64,000 bases of DNA, taken from positions 55,454,286 to 55,518,285 of the forward strand of contig NC_081552.1 of assembly GCF_963082655.1 (NCBI RefSeq), written 5' to 3'. The DNA comes from Stomoxys calcitrans (taxonomy: Eukaryota; Arthropoda; Insecta; Diptera; Muscidae). Each line of letters begins with the position of its first letter. Position 1 is the first letter of the stretch. A model generated the notes under the pieces. It saw nothing but the letters and a program-made list of their open reading frames with translations. It had not been told where the DNA came from and ran no database searches. Shown here piece by piece: positions 57,975 through 64,000 of the stretch. A program made the position numbers and the translations under genes.

Positions 57975-58925
57975 TTGGGTTGCCCAATAAGTAATTGTCG
58001 GTAATATAGTAGTAATATAGTCGGCGTTGACAAATTTTTTCAACGGCTTGTGACTCTGTAATTGCGTTCTTTCTTCTGTCAGTTATCAGCTGTTACTTTT
58101 AGCTTGCTTTAGAAAAAAAGTGCGCGAAATTTTGTTTACATTTGTTTGTTTGGCGTCAATTTTAATATGGGTACCACATGTATTGAAAGAAATTCATTTA
58201 ACAAACCGAATCAACGCTTGTGATATGCACCTTAAACGCAATGAATTCGATCCGTTTTTAAAACGAATCAGAACTGGAGATGAAAAATGGATTGTTTACA
58301 ACAACGTTAGTCGAAAACGATCATGGTCCAAGCATGGTGAACCAGCTCAAACCACTTCAAAGGCTGATATCCACCAAAAGAAGGTTATGCTGTATGTTTG
58401 GTGGGATTGGAAGGGTGTGGTATATTTTGAGCTGCTTCCAAGGAACCAAACGATTAATTCGGATGTTTGCTGTCAACACTTGGACAAATTGAATACAGCC
58501 ATCAAGGAGAAACGACCAGAATTGGTCAGTCGTAAAGATGTCATATTCCACCAGGACAACGCTAGACCTCACACATCTTTGGTCACTCGCCAAAAACTGA
58601 GTGAGCTTGGCTGGGAACTTTTGATGCATCCACCATATAGCCCTGACCTTGCACCATCAGACTACCATTTATTTCGATCTTTGCAGAACTCCTTAAAGGT
58701 AAAACTTTAGGCAATGATGAGGCTATAAAATCGCACTTGGTTCAGTTTTTTGCAGATAAAGGCCAGAAGTTCTATGAGCGTGTAATACTTAATTTTCCAG
58801 GAAGATGGCAAAAGGTTATCGAACAAAATGGCAATTATATATTTGATTAAAATTCATTCTAAGCTTTATTAAAAATGCATTTACTTTCTTTTAAAAAATC
58901 CGCAATTAATTTTTAGGCAACCCAA
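57975..58925 (+). mobile_element. mariner element (DD34D), decayed
   Basis: Inverted ends TTGGGTTGCCCAATAAGTAA and TTTTTAGGCAACCCAA, with TA at 57973-57974 and 58926-58927. Its length, 951 bp, is less than the ~1.3 kb usual for mariners because the first third of the transposase is deleted. The 5' leader (GGCGTTGACAAATTTTTTC, CTTTCTTCTGTCAGTTATC) is the sequence kept in the three MITEs. Confidence 0.9.
58120..58850 (+). pseudogene. mariner transposase remnant, irritans-like
   Basis: The catalytic domain is readable: WVPHVLKEIHL (corresponding to the family WVPHEL linker), TGDEKW with Asp codon at 58279, FHQDNARPHTS with Asp at 58555, and YSPDLAPSDYHLF with Asp at 58660. The last two are 35 codons apart, i.e. 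34 residues between them, the DD34D signature of mariner. The N-terminal DNA-binding part (roughly 120 residues of a ~350-residue family) is missing. A one-base loss near 58696-58700 shifts the frame, so the open frame stops at 58710. The C terminus (SHLVQFFADKGQKFYERV) continues in another frame to 58850. Not functional. Confidence 0.9.
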
Positions 58926-60529
58926 TATATCTTAAAACAAACCGATCTGAACCATATACGACTCGGATGTCGAAAAGCCTAACATAAGTCACTGTGTCAA
59001 ATTTCAGTGAAATCGGATTATAAATGCGCCTTTTATGGGGCCAAGACTTTAAATCGAGATATCGGTCTATATGACAGCTATATCCAAATCTGGACCGATC
59101 TGAGTGAAATTGAAGAAGGATGTCGAGCCTAACACAAAACACTGTCCCGAATTTTAGTGACTTCGGACAATTAATGCGCGGTTTATGGGTCCAAAACCTT
59201 AAATCCAGAGATCAATCTATATGGTAGCTATATTCAAATCTGGACCGATCTGGGCCAAATTGAAAAAGGACGTCGAAGAGCCTGAGTTCAATTAGTTCTG
59301 TCTCAAATTTCAGCGACATCGGACAATAAATGCGCTTTTTATGGACTCAAAACCTAAAACCGAGATACCGGTCTATATGGCAGTTTCCAAATCTGAACCG
59401 ATCTGTGCGATATTGCAGAAGTATGTTAAGGGGCTTAACCTAACTCACTGTCCCAAATTTCGGCGACATCGGACAATAAATGCGCTTTTTATGGGGCCAA
59501 AACCTTAAATCGAGAAATCGGTCTATATGGCAGCTAATCCAAATCTGAACCGATCAGGCCAAATTGAAGAAAGATGTCGAAATACCTAACACAACTCACT
59601 GTCCCAAATTTCATTAAAATCGGATAATAAATGTGGCTTATATGGACCTATGACCCTAAATCGGAGGATCGGTCTATATGGCAGCTATAACCAAATCTGA
59701 ACCGATCTAGGCCAAATTAGCGAAGGAAGTCGATGGGCCGAACACAACTCACTGTCCCAAATTACAGCTAATTCGATAATAGATGTGGCTTTTGTGGGCC
59801 TAAGAACCTAAATCGGAGGATCGGTCTATATGACAGCTATATCCAAATCCAAATTGGCGAAGAATTTTGAAAGGCCTAACACAACTCCCTGTCCCAAATT
59901 TCAGAAAAATCGGATAATAAATTAGTTTTTATGAAACTGAGACCCTAAAACGGCTGATCGGTCTATATGGGGGCTATATCACGATATAGTCCGATATAGC
60001 CCATCTTCGAACTCAACCTGCTTATGGACAAAAAAAGAATCTGTGCAAAGTTTAAGCTCAATATCTCTATTTTTAAAGACTGTAGCGTGATTTTAACAGA
60101 CAGACGGACGGACATGTCTAGATCATCTTAGAATATCAAGAATATACATACTTTATAGGGTCGGAAATGGATATTTCGATGTGTTGCAAACGGAATGACA
60201 AAATGAATATACCCCCATCCTTCAGTGGTGGGTAAAAAAAAGGCTAAATGATGACTATTTAATAGGTAGTCATATGGTATAACATATGATCCACTCTAAG
60301 CGAGTAGCACTTACATTAAAATTAGCGTCATCTGGCAGTATTTAACTGAAATTTATTGGTCCAATTGGATTTAGTTGATCCAATTAAACACATGCCAACA
60401 TGAACAGAGAGAGAGAGGGCAGAGTGGTAAAAGTTAATCATCAGCATGTATCTTTGTTATGACAACCTAGCGGTCCTTTGAATAAAGAAAAATAAAATAT
60501 AGGAATATAAGAAGGATCGAAAAACAGAA

Positions 60530-61008
60530 AATTTGGTATCAAATTCTGGGATGGGATGCCTAGGAGAGTCGCCCACCCCCAAAATCCGGCAAACGGATTT
60601 ATAGACCAACCACTACAACATGGGACTCAAATTAAAGGAATTTGAGAGTAGAAAACGAATCTGATAACCAATTGCGGATCTAAGTGTTTCGTGGGTCACC
60701 CCACCACTATAAAACCCCTCAAATCGGACATATTTACCGATCTTAAATGAAAGGTCCTTGGGAATAGAGCACGAAATTTACTTTCACTTTTGGGACCAAG
60801 TCTCTGGGGGTCCACCACACCCCAAGAAGGGCTTTTACTGACCATTGCAATGTGGGGTTTAAATATGAGGTACTTGAGTGTAGAAAAATCCATAGAAAAA
60901 TTGGAATACATTTTTAACTACAATTACGCAGAAATGTTCAAATTTAGAGTACTTCTCTCCAACATAGCATAATCGGTCGCAGCAGAGCGGGCCGGGCTCA
61001 GTTAGTCT
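60530..61008 (+). mobile_element. Helitron E, internally deleted
   Basis: From AAAATTTGGTATCAAATTC through CGGACATATTTACCGATC to the 3' end GCAGAGCGGGCCGGGCTCAG, TTAG before T. CTAG has mutated to TTAG. Confidence 0.65.
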
Positions 61009-61015
61009 TATATAT

Positions 61016-62397
61016 ACCAAGTAAAAAGGCGTTAAGTTCGGCAGAGCCGAACTTTGGATACCCACCACCTCTGATATATATGTAAACCACCTTTCATCAA
61101 AATCCAGTGAAAAATGCATACCTTATATCCCATAGCTGTTATATCGAAATATGATCCGGTTTGGACCATATACTAATAAGTACAACTTATTGATCAATTA
61201 TGTATAGCAAAATTTTGGCCTCTTTAGTAGCTTTATCTAAAAATAAACCAATCTGAACCATATACAACATGAATGCCGAAAAGCCTAAAATAAGTCAATG
61301 CGTCAAATTAAAGTTAAATTGGATTATAAATGCGCCTTTTTTGGGACCAAGACTTTAAATCGAGATATCGGTTTAAATGGCAACTATATCCAAATCTTGA
61401 CCGATCTGTGTCATAATGCAGAACTATGTCAAAGGGTTTAACTTAACTCAATGTCCCAAATTTCGACGACATCGGACAATAAATGCGCCTTTTATGGGCC
61501 AAGACCCTATATCGGAGGATCGGTCTATATGGGTGCTATATCCAAATCTGGACCGATCTGAGTCAAATTCACGACGGATGTTAAGGAGCCTAAGACAACT
61601 CACTGTCCCAAATTTCAGCAAAATCGGATAATAAATGTGGCTTTTATGGGCCTAAGATCCTAAATCGGCGGATCGGTCTATATGGCAGCTATATCCAAAT
61701 CTTGACCGATCTGGACCAAATTGACGAATAATGTCAAAGGGCCTAAGACAACTCACTGTCCCAAATTTCAGCGAAATCGGACCATAAATGTGGCTTTTAT
61801 GGGCCTTAGACCCTAAATCGGAGGATCGGTCTATATGGCAGCTATATCCAAATCTGAACCGATCTGGGCCAAATTAACGAAGGATGTCGAGATGCCTAAC
61901 ACAACTCACTGTCTTAAATTTCAGCAAAATCGAATAATAAATGTGGCTTTTATGGGGCTAAGTTCCTAAGTCGGCGGATCGGTCTATATGGCAGCTATAT
62001 CCAAATCTGGACTGATCTCAGCCAAATTGACGAAAGATGTCGAAGGGCCTAACACAACTCACTGTCCCGAATTTCAGCAAAATCGCATAATAATGTGGCT
62101 TTTATTAGCCTAAGACCCTAAATCGGCGGATCGGTCTATATGGGGGCTATACCAAGATATAGTGCGATATAGCCCATCTTCGAACTTAACCTGCTTATGG
62201 ATAAAAAAATTTCTGTGCAAAGTTTCAGCTCAATATCACTATTTTCGAAAACTGTAGCGTGATTTTAACAGACAGACGGACGGACATGTCTAGATCGTCT
62301 TAGATTTTTACGCTGATCAAGAATATATGTACTTTATAGGGTCGGAAATGGATATTTCCATGTGTTGCAAACGGAATGACAAAATGAATATGGGTAT
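61016..62397 (+). mobile_element. Family B, 3' hairpin half deleted
   Basis: ACCAAGTAAAAAGGCG start, ATACCCACCACCTC. 153-bp units with GGCAGCTATATCCAAATC. Core ACAGACAGACGGACGGAC at 62269-62286. The end is AATGAATATGGGTAT, missing the CCCCCATCCTTCGGTGG part. Confidence 0.8.
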
Positions 62398-62402
62398 AAA
62401 CA

Positions 62403-64000
62403 TCAATTTGTGTTTGTTTGTTTGTGTGTTCCTTATAGACTCAGAAACGGCTGTACCGATTTTTTTGAAAATTTCACTGATGGTGCATAATAATCCCGTG
62501 GTGAAAATAGGGTACTACATTTTTTGATATCTGAAGGGGGGCGGACCCTCCTCCTTACCCTAATTTTCAGAAATGCCAGATCTCGGAAATGGGAGGTGCG
62601 ATTTAAGCGAAATTTTGTGTGCTCTCTTATAGTAATCTACAAACAAAAATTTGGTATCCAAAATTTCGGATGGGGTACCTAAGGTGTTCGCCCTACCCCA
62701 AAACCTACCAAATACATATACACACCAATCACGTTAATATGGGACTCAAATGAAAGGTATTTAGGATAAGAAAACGTATCTGATATCCAATTGTCGAACC
62801 AAGTGCTAGGAGGACCACCCCAACCCCCAAAGCATCCCCAAATCGGACATATTGGCAATATGAGACTCAAATGAAAGGTATTTGTGAATAAAATACGAAT
62901 CTTATATCCAAATTTGGGACAAAGTTTCTGGGGGTCCAACCCTACGCCAAAACATCCCCCAAACAGGACTTTTTTACTGACTATGGCAATATGGGGCTTA
63001 AATAAAAGGTATTTGAGATTCGAACACGAATCTGATATTCAGATGTGGGACCAAGTATTTGAGGGCCGCCTATCTCCGAGAACATAACCGAAAGAAGACA
63101 AATTTGCGACCAAAGCAATATGGGTCTTATATGAAAGGTCTTTGGAAGTAAAGCCCGAATGTGATATAAATGTTAGGGAAAAGTGTCTCTGGGGCCACGC
63201 CACCCGCATAACACCACCCAAATAGGAACTATTTGCTGACCATTGTAATATGAGATTCAAATAAGAGGTTTTTTAGAGTAGAACACGAAATTGATATATA
63301 ATTTCAGGGCCAAGTCAATGAGTGGCCGCTCCATCGCCCAAAGCACCCCCCAAACCGGTCATGTTTGCCGACTATGGAAAAATTTAGCTCAAATGAAGGG
63401 TATTTGGCAGTAGACCATGAATCTGACATCAACATTCGGGACCAACTGTCTAGGGGACGTCCCACCACCATAACAACTCCCAAGTAGGACGTATTTCCTC
63501 ACCAAGACAATTTGGGTCTTCAAGACTGTGGAGCTCGATATTCATAGTTTTTAGGGCCCATACCTCAAACCGGACATATTTGCGGGATTTTTCAATAAGG
63601 GATTTAAGTGAATGGTATTTGAGATTAGAAAACGAATTTGATATCCAATATCGAGGCCAATGGCAATATGGGGTTCAAATATATGGGAATAGAGCACGTT
63701 GCTGATATATTTTCAGTGCTTAGTGATGGGGGGCCAACCCACCCCCGAAAACACCTCTAAATCGGCCATATTTATCGACCGTGTCAATGTGGGGCTTAAA
63801 TGAAAGGTATTGGGGGACAGAGCAAGAATGGATACCCACTTTCGGGACAATTTTTTGTGGGTCTTCTCCTTTCCCAAAATACGCCATAAACAGCTATTTT
63901 TTACTGACCATCGCAATATGGGGCTCAAATAATGGTATTTGGGAGTAGAATACGAAATTAATATCCAAATGTAGGACAATGTATTTAGGGCATCACCCCT
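62403..64000 (+). mobile_element. Helitron E, runs off the window
   Basis: Begins TCAATTTGTGTTTG after A (62402) and has the leader CGGCTGTACCGATTTTTTTG. ~130-bp units are parallel to 10420-12044 over most of its length. Its 3' end is beyond base 64000. Confidence 0.8.

Larger units (their letters stand above)
57778..60234 (+). mobile_element. Family B inside E2, carrying a mariner
   Basis: Starts AATAATAAAAAAGCG (eroded AACAAGTAAAAAGGCG) and ends CTTCAGTGGTGGGTA at 60234. Units, then GTCY core ACAGACAGACGGACGGAC at 60099-60116. The mariner at 57975-58925 splits the word TAGTAGCTATATCTAAAA. Confidence 0.85.
56165..60529 (+). mobile_element. Family E2 interrupted by family B
   Basis: 56165-57777 runs from GTTTGTTTGGTTGTGGG and GGCTAAACCTATTTCTTTG, through repeated AAATGAAAGGTATTC units, to ...TTAATATGATTCAAA. 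60235-60529 continues the tail: GGCTAAATGATGACTATT, CTAAGCGAGTAGCAC, GAGGGCAGAGTGGTAAAAGT, CGGTCCTTTGAATAAAGAAA. The order matches the uninterrupted copy 22258-23966. Confidence 0.8.

Overview
The window looks like gene-poor, AT-rich nuclear DNA of a calyptrate (muscid-like) fly. I found no supportable host gene, rRNA gene or complete tRNA gene. The fly assignment is an inference. It rests on dense 'mini-me'-type interspersed elements with (TA)n and (GTCY)n tracts around a TTCTTGATC core, irritans-like mariners, and LINE and SINE remnants of dipteran type. About 90 percent of the sequence is mobile-element DNA, much of it nested. No virus or toxin gene was seen.

For this annotation I named the families from the sequence itself. 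A, A2, B, C and D are non-autonomous elements. A and B start AACAAGTAAAA, have a palindrome TTCGGCCGGGCCGAA near the 5' end, an interior of ~153-bp tandem units, a (GTCY)n/(TA)n core, and a 3' hairpin ending GGTAT before an A-run; A2, C and D are variants of this plan. Sub-terminal inverted repeats at their two ends suggest Helentron-associated (HINE/DINE-1-like) rolling-circle elements. E is a non-autonomous Helitron family with TC...CTAG ends between A and T and ~130-bp internal repeats. E2 shares the E 5' end but has a different 3' tail.

Layout. 1-15.1 kb: E2, A2, A (with a Tc/mariner deletion derivative inside), D, C, a unique island, A2, a second island, A, a complete Helitron E, then an inverted B pair. 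15.1-19.8 kb: a second Tc/mariner derivative, then an RNase H-bearing LINE (minus strand) inserted in an E copy. 19.8-27.2 kb: A2, A with a clean 153-bp array, E2, a B inserted in a B, and C with a tRNA-like insert. 27.2-28.6 kb: unique DNA. 28.6-34.4 kb: A copies and a large inverted duplication of E. 34.5-35.5 kb: a mariner MITE and unique DNA. 35.6-39.2 kb: an RTE-like LINE split by an A element. 39.2-54.8 kb: A-E copies, a second fragment of the RNase H-type LINE, two mariner MITEs, a SINE and the longest 153-bp array. 54.8-64 kb: unique DNA, then E2 containing B containing a decayed mariner, and further B and E copies.

The coding remnants (LINE ORF1/ORF2, two transposase types) are all broken by stops, frameshifts or deletions. 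None of the elements carries an intact machinery, so A-E must have depended on enzymes supplied from elsewhere.
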